Below are positions 7,466 through 14,554 of a DNA stretch of 64,000 nt, piece by piece. Position numbers and translations under genes: made by a program. Origin of the DNA: Oscillospiraceae bacterium (GTDB lineage Bacteria; Bacillota; Clostridia; Oscillospirales; Ruminococcaceae); contig JAFWVK010000036.1 in the NCBI GenBank assembly GCA_017518255.1, positions 1 to 64,000 of the forward strand, in the 5' to 3' direction. The first letter of the stretch is position 1. The number at the start of each line of letters is the position of its first letter. Under the pieces are notes generated by a model that searched no databases, was not told the DNA's origin, and saw only the letters and a list, made by a program, of their open reading frames with translations.

Positions 7466-7947
7466 GAGCACTTGTCATTTATTTCAGCAGAGCCGATGAA
7501 AACTACGCTGTCGGCTACATAGACAAAGGCAACACCGAGATCGTAGCGGAGTTCGTGCAGGAGCTTGCCGGTGCGGATATGTTCAAAGTCGAACCTGCCG
7601 TTCCGTATGCCGCTGACTATCAGACTTGTATCGAAGAAGCAAAGCAGCGTATCGGCAATGCACCGATCAAGAAAAAGCTGACCGATATTTCTGCCTATGA
7701 TACGGTGTTCATTATGAGTCCGATTTATTGGGGAACTTATGCTCCCGAAGTGGAAACCGCACTTACCGGCTTGGATTTCACCGGAAAGACCGTCAGAGTT
7801 ATCAGCACTCATGAGGGTTCAGGGCTTGGCAGTATGGTTTCCGATGTGAAAAAGATTTGCAAGGGCGCAAATGTTGACAGCAAGGGGCTTGCAGTTAAGG
7901 GCAGCTCTGCGAAGTCGGCGAAGGCAACCGTTGAGAAGTGGCTTTAA
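7462..7947 (+). CDS. Flavodoxin-family protein
   Basis: 161-aa flavodoxin-like FMN protein. The N-terminal beta strand and phosphate loop (RALVIYFSRADENYAVG) and later MSPIYWGTYAPEVETAL and STHEGSGLGS segments match the flavodoxin_4 type found in gut Firmicutes. Such proteins carry electrons to reductases or act on quinone-like substrates. AAGGAGGT lies 6 nt upstream of the ATG. It is the first intact gene of a four-gene operon with a monooxygenase-like protein, a decarboxylase-cupin fusion and an FMN reductase, which points to redox detoxification of a small aromatic or quinone compound (inference). Confidence 0.85.
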   Translation: MRALVIYFSRADENYAVGYIDKGNTEIVAEFVQELAGADMFKVEPAVPYAADYQTCIEEAKQRIGNAPIKKKLTDISAYDTVFIMSPIYWGTYAPEVETALTGLDFTGKTVRVISTHEGSGLGSMVSDVKKICKGANVDSKGLAVKGSSAKSAKATVEKWL

Positions 7948-7960
7948 TGCGAGGCTTGCG

Positions 7961-8293
7961 ATGAGTATTATTGTAAATCTCAGATACACTGGTAAAAACG
8001 GCTCTGCCAGAGCCTTTGCAGAGGAAATGACAAAAAGCGGAACAGTTGATGTAATCAGAAATGAGGACGGCAATCTGCGGTATGAGTATTATCTTTCTTT
8101 TGATGATCCCGAAACTGTTCTGCTGATAGACGAATGGACAGATCAGACGGCAATCGACCGTCATCACGCATCGCCTATGATGCAGAAGATTGCTGAGCTT
8201 CGGGACAAATACGATCTTCACATGACAGTGGAGCGATATGTCAGCGATGCGGGCGGTGTGCCAGACAAGGACGAACAATTCATAAGAAAGTAG
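7961..8293 (+). CDS. Putative quinol/antibiotic biosynthesis monooxygenase (ABM domain)
   Basis: 110-aa protein with the ABM ferredoxin-like fold signature: an opening strand (MSIIVNLRYTGKNG), YEYYLSFDDPETVLLIDEW in the middle and a His pair (DRHHASPMM) that matches the family's WxxxxAxxxHxxxP-type motif. Members such as YgiN oxidise quinols or aromatic substrates without a metal or flavin cofactor. The ATG at 7961 is chosen because GAGG lies 6 nt upstream and it starts 13 nt after the flavodoxin stop; a longer frame from 7871 overlaps the preceding gene. Confidence 0.82.
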   Translation: MSIIVNLRYTGKNGSARAFAEEMTKSGTVDVIRNEDGNLRYEYYLSFDDPETVLLIDEWTDQTAIDRHHASPMMQKIAELRDKYDLHMTVERYVSDAGGVPDKDEQFIRK

Positions 8294-8301
8294 GTGTCAT
8301 A

Positions 8302-9057
8302 ATGGCTGAAAAGATCGTACAGACGGCAGGCAGAGATCAGCTCGGAGCGTTTGCGCCCGATTTTGCCCATTTCAACGATGATATCCTGTTCGGTGAGAAC
8401 TGGAACAATACCGATATTGACCTGAAAACACGAAGTATCATCACGGTTGTTGCACTGATGTCGCAGGGCGTGACGGACAACTCTATCCGTTATCATATCC
8501 AGAACGCTAAGAATCACGGCGTATCGCAGAGAGAAATGGCAGCGGTCATTACGCATACAGCTTTCTATGCAGGCTGGCCGCACGCCTGGGCGGTGTTCAA
8601 TATTGCTAAAGAGGTCTATGCGGATAACGCTCCTGCCGTTTCCGACAAAGACAAATTCCAGAGCGAGATCATGTTCCCCATAGGCGACCCGAATCCTTAC
8701 GGTGATTATTTTGTGGGTCAGAGCTATCTTGCGCCTGTTTCTACGGAGCAGATACCGATCTACAACGTGACCTTTGAGCCTGCCTGCCGCAATAACTGGC
8801 ATATCCACCATGCCAAAAGCGGCGGCGGTCAGATGCTGATCTGTATCGGCGGTCGAGGCTGGTATCAGGAGTATGGCAAAGAAGCGAGAGAACTGAATCC
8901 GGGTGATATTGTCAATATCCCTGCCGAGATCAAGCACTGGCACGGTGCGGCGAAAGACAGCTGGTTTGCGCATCTTGCAGTTGAGATTCAGGGCGAGGAT
9001 TGCAATACAGAATGGTGTGAGGCTGTTTCAGATGATGAATACGGCAAGCTGAAATAA
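8302..9057 (+). CDS. Carboxymuconolactone decarboxylase-like protein fused to a cupin
   Basis: 251-aa two-domain protein. Residues about 1-115 match the carboxymuconolactone decarboxylase/AhpD fold (TRSIITVVALMSQGV, then ITHTAFYAGWPHAWAVFN). Residues about 125-251 form a single cupin with the metal-binding pattern WHIHHAKSGGGQMLI and a second motif PAEIKHWHGA. This fusion is common in anaerobes and is often found beside flavodoxins and FMN reductases. The start has a weak AGGTG 7 nt upstream and the gene follows the ABM protein by 8 nt. Reaction unknown; probably metal-dependent conversion of a small organic acid or electrophile. Confidence 0.9.
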   Translation: MAEKIVQTAGRDQLGAFAPDFAHFNDDILFGENWNNTDIDLKTRSIITVVALMSQGVTDNSIRYHIQNAKNHGVSQREMAAVITHTAFYAGWPHAWAVFNIAKEVYADNAPAVSDKDKFQSEIMFPIGDPNPYGDYFVGQSYLAPVSTEQIPIYNVTFEPACRNNWHIHHAKSGGGQMLICIGGRGWYQEYGKEARELNPGDIVNIPAEIKHWHGAAKDSWFAHLAVEIQGEDCNTEWCEAVSDDEYGKLK

Positions 9058-9074
9058 AGGAAGGAGCGATGCTT

Positions 9075-9608
9075 ATGAAAATCGTCGTTCTCAAAAGCAG
9101 CGGTAATACGCACGGTTCGTCAAATCTGCTTGCCGATGCGTTTATCCGCGGCGCAACGGAAAGCGGTCACTTAATTACCGAAATTGATGTATTCAAGGCG
9201 AACGTGAAACCTTGTACTGGCTGTGTAGCCTGCGGTTATGAAGGTACTTGCGTTCAGCGGGATGATATGACTTCTATCCGTCAGACGATACTTGGCAGCG
9301 ATATGATCGTGTTTGTCACTCCGCTGTATTATTACGGATTTTCGGCACAGCTCAAAACAGTCATTGACCGTTTCTGTGCGTTTAATTCCGGTCTGACAGG
9401 CAAGCAGATGAAGTCGGTGCTTATCTCTGCTGCGTGGAATGCCGATGACTGGACATTTGAAGCGCTTGAAACACATTACAAGACGCTTGTGAGGTATCTG
9501 CATTTTGAGGACTGCGGAAGTATTCTCGGTTACGGCTGCGGTTCTGTCGGAATGACAGAAAATTCAGAATACCCGCAGCTTGCGTATCAACTCGGAAAAA
9601 CAATATAA
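9075..9608 (+). CDS. NADPH-dependent FMN reductase/flavodoxin-like oxidoreductase
   Basis: 177-aa member of the flavoprotein family with the iron-sulfur-flavoprotein-like N-terminus: VVLKSSGNTHGSSNLLADAF (phosphate-binding loop), then the cysteine segment CTGCVACGYEGTC, and VTPLYYYGFSAQLKTVIDR. It is expected to reduce FMN, quinones or nitro compounds with NAD(P)H. Two ATGs are present (9069, 9075); the second is preferred because AAGGAAGGAG is 8 nt before it. It is the last gene of the operon, with a terminator 16 nt beyond. Confidence 0.88.
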   Translation: MKIVVLKSSGNTHGSSNLLADAFIRGATESGHLITEIDVFKANVKPCTGCVACGYEGTCVQRDDMTSIRQTILGSDMIVFVTPLYYYGFSAQLKTVIDRFCAFNSGLTGKQMKSVLISAAWNADDWTFEALETHYKTLVRYLHFEDCGSILGYGCGSVGMTENSEYPQLAYQLGKTI

Positions 9609-9624
9609 CATCGAGATGAATACA

Positions 9625-9664
9625 GAAAAGCAGCTCAGATTCTCTCTCTGAGCTGCTTTCTTTA
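9625..9664 (+). terminator. Terminator of the flavodoxin operon
   Basis: GAAAAGCAGCTCAGA pairs with TCTGAGCTGCTTTC, followed by TTTAT. Confidence 0.85.
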
Positions 9665-9668
9665 TCGC

Positions 9669-9795
9669 TTATCCATCTTCGTCCGAAAACTCGTCAAGCC
9701 CGTGAAGCAGTTGGATATACACGCACTCTGCCCGGTCACGTTCATCGCTCGAATTGTTGATTAACAATATAATCCTTCGAGGGATTAAAAGACAT
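9669..9795 (-). pseudogene. Frameshifted remnant of a small gene
   Basis: On the minus strand an ATG opens MSFNPSKDYIVNQQFER and stops at TGA near 9747. Shifting frame at that point gives SSDERDRAECVYIQLLHGL followed by DEFSDEDG and a TAA at 9671-9669. The two halves read naturally as one protein of about 45 aa, so this is probably a frameshifted relic. It lies just beyond the 3' side of tRNA-Leu, a common integration position. Family unknown. Confidence 0.35.
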
Positions 9796-9800
9796 ACAAA

Positions 9801-9825
9801 GAAAAACACCCCTAAATAGGGATGC
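9801..9825 (-). terminator. tRNA-Leu terminator
   Basis: Minus strand: CATCCCTA pairs with TAGGGGTG, followed by TTTTTC, about 50 nt past the tRNA-Leu 3' end. Confidence 0.7.
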
Positions 9826-9873
9826 TTTTCACTAACGTCCAATGAGCAGTATCTCCATTGTGACGATCAAATA

Positions 9874-9960
9874 TGGTGCCGGCGGCGGGGGTCGAACCCG
9901 CACGGTATCGCTACCAACGGATTTTGAGTCCGTCACGTCTGCCAATTCCATCACGCCGGC
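9874..9960 (-). tRNA. tRNA-Leu (CAA)
   Basis: Minus strand: acceptor GCCGGCG pairs with CGCCGGC, long variable arm, loop CTCAAAA with anticodon CAA, T-arm GGTTCGACCCC, and encoded ACCA end. It borders the accessory-looking 3.8-9.8 kb block. Confidence 0.95.
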
Positions 9961-10014
9961 AAAGAACACGTTACAGTATATCATAAATTCTTTTATTTGT
10001 CAACTGCGTGGCGA

Positions 10015-10064
10015 AATCTTTTTCCGGTGTCCCCATTGCGTTTTGCCGGATAATATGTTATAAT
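10015..10064 (+). promoter_or_regulatory. Promoter module D (10097 gene/fruK)
   Basis: AATCTTTTTC (10015-10024), -35 TTGCGT (10036-10041), 17-bp spacer, -10 TATAAT (10059-10064). Same architecture as modules A-C but on the plus strand. Confidence 0.85.
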
Positions 10065-10096
10065 GAAATCAGATTATCGGAAAGGAGCCGTTGTTT

Positions 10097-10600
10097 ATGC
10101 CGGATGCCGCAAATTTTGCCGCTGTTTTGCTGCGGCTCGGAAACTGGCGCTATTTTCTGACAGGACTGGCTCTGCTTCTGCTGATTGTTCTTTGGCTCCG
10201 TGCGTTCGGAAAGCTGCTGGAGCCTTTTGCGAAATGGCGTATATTCCGCGGAATCTGCACAGAAACAGACGGCAGCGGCGCACTGACGGTTACATTTACG
10301 GATGCGCACAGGCTGCGGCATACCGCTGCATTCCGTTCGGATGAGCCGGAAGCTGCGTCTTTGCATCCGGGGGATCGAGTCCGCATTGCGCTGCGGACGG
10401 AAATTTATATATCCGGTGAATATCCTGCTGAAATCGGCAATGCCGCACAGGCAGGGCGTGATATTCTTCTTCGCTCGGAGCAGCAGCGGATTCTGCGTGC
10501 CGAGCTTCTGCGGACGCTTGCAGTGCAGCTTCTGATCTGCGGAGCGGTACTCACCGTATTTCTGATTACGAAGCGATTCTGCTTTCCGCCGCATAACTGA
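10097..10600 (+). CDS. Two-helix membrane protein, unknown
   Basis: I do not recognise this 167-aa protein. It has an N-terminal membrane helix (YFLTGLALLLLIVLWL, about residues 19-34), a soluble middle of beta character (TDGSGALTVTFTDAHRLRH, then HPGDRVRIALRTEIYISGE) and a C-terminal helix (TLAVQLLICGAVLTVFLI). The middle could be an SH3-like or DUF3592-type barrel between two helices, but this is only a resemblance. AAAGGAG lies 9 nt before the ATG at 10097. It precedes fruK by about 50 nt and shares promoter module D. Confidence 0.7.
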   Translation: MPDAANFAAVLLRLGNWRYFLTGLALLLLIVLWLRAFGKLLEPFAKWRIFRGICTETDGSGALTVTFTDAHRLRHTAAFRSDEPEAASLHPGDRVRIALRTEIYISGEYPAEIGNAAQAGRDILLRSEQQRILRAELLRTLAVQLLICGAVLTVFLITKRFCFPPHN

Positions 10601-10653
10601 ACGGGGATATGCGTACTATGAAAAAGAAACAAGTGAAAAAAGGGAGAAACCAT

Positions 10654-11583
10654 ATGATCGCAACAGTCACAATGAATCCGGCAGTGGATTACACTGTTTC
10701 GCTGGAAGAACCGCTGCGGATGAATACAGTCAACCGCACGGAGGATGAGCGGATTACCGCGGGCGGCAAGGGCGTTAATGTTTCACTGATTTTGCATCAG
10801 CTGGATGTTCCGACAAAGGTTTACGGATATCTTTCCGGAACAACCGGCTCTATGATTGCGGATCAGCTCCTCCGGACGCAGATACCGACGGACTGGATTC
10901 AGGTGCCGAACCAAATGAACCGCATCAATCTGAAAATCCGGGAAGACAGTCATGTGACAGAACTGAACGGCACCGGCGTATCCGTAACAGAGCATGAAAC
11001 GGAGCAGCTTTTGCAGAAGCTTCGTGTTTACGGTGAGGGAGATTATATCGTTCTGGCGGGCAGCATTCCTGCCGGTGCGCCTGCCTCGCATTATGCAGAT
11101 GTTATGACGGCGCTGGCAGAAACGGGTGTGCGCTTTGCGGTCGATGTTGCGGGTGAGCCGCTGCGGGAATCACTGGCATGCAAGCCGTTCGTGATTAAGC
11201 CGAATCTGCCGGAGCTCTGCGCGCTGTTCGGGCATGAGATTGAAACATGGTGGGATGCGCTGCCTTACGGAAAGAAACTCCGTGAGATGGGTGCGGAGAA
11301 TGTTCTGCTCTCATTGGGCGGTGACGGTGCTCTGCTCTTTACTTCCGAGAACCGTGTCTGGCATCTTTCCGCGCCGCACGGTTCCGTCAAGAATGCTGTC
11401 GGCGCCGGTGACTCCATGCTGGGCGGCTTTCTGGCGGCATGTGCGCTCGGCAAACCGCTGACAGAGGCCCTGCGTCTGGGGGTTGCGGCAGGCTCGGCAA
11501 CCGCATTCAGCGAGTGGATTGCAGACCGTTCCCGTATGGAAAACATTCTGCGGACACTGCCGCAGCCGACTGAGCTTGTCTGA
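10654..11583 (+). CDS. fruK: 1-phosphofructokinase (PfkB family)
   Basis: Ribokinase-fold sugar kinase. NPAVDYTVSLEEP at the N-terminus, the GGKG motif (37-40), NVSLILHQL, and the C-terminal NAVGAGDSMLGGF with the anion hole and catalytic base (Asp253) are typical of 1-phosphofructokinase and tagatose-6-phosphate kinase. It converts fructose-1-phosphate to fructose-1,6-bisphosphate with ATP. The ATG at 10654 has GGGAG 7 nt before it and gives the usual 309 aa; the longer frame from 10609 adds a non-homologous tail. No fructose PTS or FruR gene is adjacent, so substrate is assigned by family only. Confidence 0.85.
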   Translation: MIATVTMNPAVDYTVSLEEPLRMNTVNRTEDERITAGGKGVNVSLILHQLDVPTKVYGYLSGTTGSMIADQLLRTQIPTDWIQVPNQMNRINLKIREDSHVTELNGTGVSVTEHETEQLLQKLRVYGEGDYIVLAGSIPAGAPASHYADVMTALAETGVRFAVDVAGEPLRESLACKPFVIKPNLPELCALFGHEIETWWDALPYGKKLREMGAENVLLSLGGDGALLFTSENRVWHLSAPHGSVKNAVGAGDSMLGGFLAACALGKPLTEALRLGVAAGSATAFSEWIADRSRMENILRTLPQPTELV

Positions 11584-11603
11584 AATACTTTGTTTACAGC
11601 GAG

Positions 11604-11644
11604 AAAAGTACCCGCAGCATATGAACTGCGGGTACTTTTTTTTA
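11604..11644 (+). terminator. fruK terminator (bidirectional with degV)
   Basis: AAAAGTACCCGCAG pairs with CTGCGGGTACTTTT followed by TTTTTA. The complementary strand also has TTTT after the stem, so it can serve the convergent DegV gene. Confidence 0.88.
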
Positions 11645-12529
11645 TTCGGCGGTTTCTTCCTTGCGCTTGATGACAAAGCCCACGACATTTGCGCCGGCAT
11701 TGCAGCAGATTGCCGCGCCGATGCTGCAATACTGCTCCGGCGGATAGCCCAGTGCCTTGGTCAGCGCCGCGCCGAGTTCCTGCGCGATGGCGGGGTTGCT
11801 GCCCTGCATCACGATATAGGGCGTATGCGGCTGAATGTCCGCCAGAACGGTCTCGACGAGCTTTGGAATGATATTCTGCTCGCCGCGGATTTTCGTCAGA
11901 ACCGTGGATTTGCAGTTGACAATTCTGCAAAACGGCTTCAGACCGAGCAGTTCTCCCGCAAATGCTGCCGCAGCACTGACTCTACCGGAACGCTTGACAT
12001 ATTTCAGTGTCATCGGGACAAAATACAGTCCGGCATGCTTCGCCCAGTCTTCGAGATAATCAACCAGTTCGCCGACACTTGCGCCGCGTGCGAGCTTTTT
12101 TGCTGCTTCGGCAACGGAATAGCCGTAGGTTGCGGTATAGTTTCTGCCGTCAACCAGATGAATTTTCATGCGGCTTTCTGCATTCGGATGTGCTTCATAA
12201 AACTGGTTCCGTGCCATTTCAGCATTGGCGTATGTACCGGAACCGCCGGCGCCGATTGTGACATAGATCAGATCGGTGAAGTGCTGTGCCGCAATCTCCT
12301 CATAGGCTTCCAGAATCTCGAACGGGGTGAGCTGCGCGGTCGAGGGAAATTCCTTTGCCGTATCAATCATCTGATAGAATTCTTCTTTTGTAAAGTCAAC
12401 TTCCTCCCGCAGCGGTTTGCCGTCTACGGTAACGGGCATACAGAGCAGGTGAATGCCGAGTGCATCCGCAAGTTCCTTTCCGATATCGCTGACGGAATCC
12501 GTCATCAGTTTGATTTTGGTTTTCAGCAT
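11642..12529 (-). CDS. DegV family fatty-acid-binding protein (copy 1)
   Basis: DegV proteins bind a long-chain fatty acid and act with fatty acid kinase FakA as FakB. The N-terminal KIKLMTDSVSDIGKELADAL, the TAQLTPFEILEAYEE segment and TIGAGGSGTYANAEMA follow the family pattern, and GRVSAAAAFAGELLGLKPF is the conserved lid region. 295 aa is standard. The ATG at 12529 is chosen because AAAGGA is upstream; the longer frame runs into trmL. It lies 16 nt after trmL in the same direction. A second DegV copy is at 18730-19605, consistent with the usual multiplicity of FakB carriers. Confidence 0.9.
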   Translation of the reverse strand: MLKTKIKLMTDSVSDIGKELADALGIHLLCMPVTVDGKPLREEVDFTKEEFYQMIDTAKEFPSTAQLTPFEILEAYEEIAAQHFTDLIYVTIGAGGSGTYANAEMARNQFYEAHPNAESRMKIHLVDGRNYTATYGYSVAEAAKKLARGASVGELVDYLEDWAKHAGLYFVPMTLKYVKRSGRVSAAAAFAGELLGLKPFCRIVNCKSTVLTKIRGEQNIIPKLVETVLADIQPHTPYIVMQGSNPAIAQELGAALTKALGYPPEQYCSIGAAICCNAGANVVGFVIKRKEETAE

Positions 12530-12545
12530 AGTTTGGTATCCTTTC

Positions 12546-13094
12546 TCAGATTTGACTGATATCGTATTCTCTGGGGTGTTCCGGTTCCCATGCGGATTTT
12601 GCAAGCCGCCCGTCACGGGTCAGACCGGTAAAGTCATGCTGCCGCAGAACTTCATAGGCTGCAACTGCAACCGAATTGGAGAGATTGAGACAGCGGAGCG
12701 TTTCGCGCATCGGGATGCGGACACAGCGCTCCGGGTGTGCTGCCAGAACTGCTTCATCCAGTCCGAGGTCTTCCCTTCCGAACAGCAGAAAGGTTTCTTC
12801 GGGATATGTGACATCGGTGTAAAGTGTTCCGGTTTTTGCCGTGAAATAAAAGAAAGCGTTTTGCTCTGCCGCAGCCGGATATGCCGCGAAAAAAGCATCA
12901 AGGCTTTCGTGATGCAGAATTTCCAGTTTATCCCAGTAATCCAGCCCGGCACGTTTCAGCTTTGCATCGTCAATCCGGAAACCGAGCGGATGCACCAGAT
13001 GCAGCACGGCGCCGGTCACAGCGCAGGTTCGGGCAATGCTTCCGGTATTCTGCGGGATTCTCGGTTCGACGAGAACAAGATGCAGTTTATGCAA
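12546..13094 (-). CDS. trmL: tRNA (cytidine(34)-2'-O)-methyltransferase, SpoU family
   Basis: SPOUT-fold enzyme that 2'-O-methylates the wobble base of tRNA-Leu. Motif 1 (EPRIPQNTGSIARTC), motif 2 (LLFGREDLGLDE) and motif 3 (IPMRETLRCLNLSNSVAVAAYE) are all present. The frame has no ATG near the expected start: the family N-terminus aligns with TTG 13094 (giving MHKLHLVLVEP and 182 aa), which has AAAGGA 9 nt upstream; ATT 13097 is a second option. Transcribed with degV copy 1, divergent from the 13187 gene. Confidence 0.9.
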   Translation of the reverse strand: MHKLHLVLVEPRIPQNTGSIARTCAVTGAVLHLVHPLGFRIDDAKLKRAGLDYWDKLEILHHESLDAFFAAYPAAAEQNAFFYFTAKTGTLYTDVTYPEETFLLFGREDLGLDEAVLAAHPERCVRIPMRETLRCLNLSNSVAVAAYEVLRQHDFTGLTRDGRLAKSAWEPEHPREYDISQI

Positions 13095-13186
13095 AATGAT
13101 ACATCCTTTTTTCTCGAAATTTTGCCTTGTATACGCGGTTGCTTCTGCGGAAAAATAACGGTATCCCGATACAGAAAGGAGCGAGG

Positions 13187-13363
13187 ATGATGCAGCTTTC
13201 GGCAATTGCAAAGGGAATGGCAGTCGGTGCCGCAGCGGGAACCGTCGGATACTTTGTCAGTGCTGCATCCGGCAGAGAGAAGGCAAAGCTCAAGCGCCGG
13301 ACAGTCAGGGCGGTTCATGCAATCGGCGCCGTCATGGAAAGTGTCGCAGACTTTCTGCACTGA
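13187..13363 (+). CDS. Small Gly/Ala-rich protein, unknown
   Basis: 58-aa frame starting ATGATG with AAAGGAG 5 nt before it. The first half is small-residue rich and mildly hydrophobic (GMAVGAAAGTVGYFVSAAS), the second basic and helical (GREKAKLKRRTVRAVHAIG). It resembles short glycine-zipper membrane-associated proteins, but I cannot assign a family. The coding look and ribosome binding site support it being real. It stands alone between divergent trmL and convergent ruvX. Confidence 0.6.
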   Translation: MMQLSAIAKGMAVGAAAGTVGYFVSAASGREKAKLKRRTVRAVHAIGAVMESVADFLH

Positions 13364-13412
13364 ACGGCGGACGGAACCGGCGGCGCTGACTGATGTGCAG
13401 AACACCTCATAA

Positions 13413-13455
13413 GCAAATGCGTGATTTGCCGTTCCGCGGCAGATTGCGCATTTGT
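13413..13455. terminator. Imperfect hairpin between convergent genes
   Basis: GCAAATGCG and CGCATTTGT pair, with inner TGCCG/CGGCA. It ends at the ruvX stop codon and could stop transcription from the 13187 gene. The T-run is weak. Confidence 0.35.
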
Positions 13456-13874
13456 TATTTCTGATTTCTGCGGAAGCTCATATAGCTTTCGAGAATCAGT
13501 ACGGCAGCAACCGCATCGACAACGTCCTTGCGCTTTTTGCCGCGGGTGTTTGTGACATTGAGAATCTGATGTGCGGAAACGGTCGTGCATCGCTCATCCC
13601 AGAGTACGACCGGCAGACCGCTCAGCTCCTTGAGCTTTTCCGCAAATGCTTCACATTTTTCGGCACGCGGTCCGGCGGAACCGTTCATGTTCAGCGGATG
13701 TCCGACGACGATGGTTTCCGCTTTTGCTGCAAGTGCCGCCTCGGCAGTTTTTTTTGCACATTCTGCAAAGCAGCGTTCTGTCAGGACGCCGGCGGGGGAG
13801 GCAATCAGCTCCGAACGGTCACAGACTGCCCAGCCGGTTCGGGTATCGCCGAAATCGACGCCGAACAGAATCAT
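13455..13874 (-). CDS. ruvX: RuvX/YqgF Holliday junction resolvase-like protein
   Basis: 139-aa RNase H-fold nuclease family involved in 16S rRNA 5' end maturation and proposed in junction resolution. GVDFGDTRTGWAVCD carries the first catalytic Asp, VVGHPLNMNGSAGPRA is the conserved central motif, and LWDERCTTVSAHQIL and KDVVDAVAAVLILE supply the later acidic residues. Its ATG overlaps the stop of the upstream phosphatase gene by 4 nt (ATGA), so it is the last member of the pyr operon on this strand. Confidence 0.93.
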   Translation of the reverse strand: MILFGVDFGDTRTGWAVCDRSELIASPAGVLTERCFAECAKKTAEAALAAKAETIVVGHPLNMNGSAGPRAEKCEAFAEKLKELSGLPVVLWDERCTTVSAHQILNVTNTRGKKRKDVVDAVAAVLILESYMSFRRNQK

Positions 13875-14554
13875 TTGCGTGCCTCCCGTGCAGTGCGCTC
13901 CGCTTTTGTCCAGACGGAGTTCCGCATGGTAGAAAGATCTTCGGGCAGATGGGAGGAATCGTTCTTGTAGATCAGCTTCCAGCCGCTTTCCGGATCATAA
14001 TCTGCGCAGGATACCGCGGTATTATCCGACCAGCCGACTGCGGAAAGCCCGTCAATGCTGCCGGATTCCAGAAAGCTCAGAAAATTGCGCAGGGAACAGC
14101 CGTGTGAGACAACGGCAACGGTTTTGCCGGGATTATCCGCGGCAATCGCCGTGACTGTCCGGCGCATCCGATCATAGACTTCCTGCATTGTGTCGCCGTT
14201 CGGCGCGGCAAAATGCGGCATATCCCTGCACCATGTCCGGTATTCCTCCGGATAGTCAAAGGGGAGATCGGCAGCACGTCTGCCCTCCCAGTCTCCGCCG
14301 TTGAGTTCACGCAGATCGTATTCCGGAATCAGTTCCAGACTGTGATAGCGGTTAATTGCTTCTGCGGTCAGCTCAGTACGGCGGTAGGGACTGTAATAGA
14401 TCGCATCCAGCGGGATTTCGCGAAAGCGTTCCTTCAGATATTCGAGCTGCTGCTCACCTTTTACAGTCAGCGGCGTATCGAGGTTTCCCTGAAAGAATTC
14501 CAGAGCGTTTCCCTCAGATTCCGCATGACGAATCAGATATACTTTTGTTACCAT
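13871..14554 (-). CDS. Histidine phosphatase family protein
   Basis: 227-aa phosphoglycerate-mutase-like phosphatase. The catalytic RHAESEGNA lies at about residues 9-17, SPYRRTELTAEAI carries the second Arg, LRELNGGDWEGR the acid region, and VVSHGCSLRNFL the second catalytic His. Substrate cannot be told from sequence; alpha-ribazole phosphatase, phosphoglycerate mutase and general sugar phosphatases share this fold. It overlaps pyrD by 7 nt and ruvX by 4 nt, so it is translationally coupled within the pyrimidine operon. Confidence 0.9.
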   Translation of the reverse strand: MVTKVYLIRHAESEGNALEFFQGNLDTPLTVKGEQQLEYLKERFREIPLDAIYYSPYRRTELTAEAINRYHSLELIPEYDLRELNGGDWEGRRAADLPFDYPEEYRTWCRDMPHFAAPNGDTMQEVYDRMRRTVTAIAADNPGKTVAVVSHGCSLRNFLSFLESGSIDGLSAVGWSDNTAVSCADYDPESGWKLIYKNDSSHLPEDLSTMRNSVWTKAERTAREARK

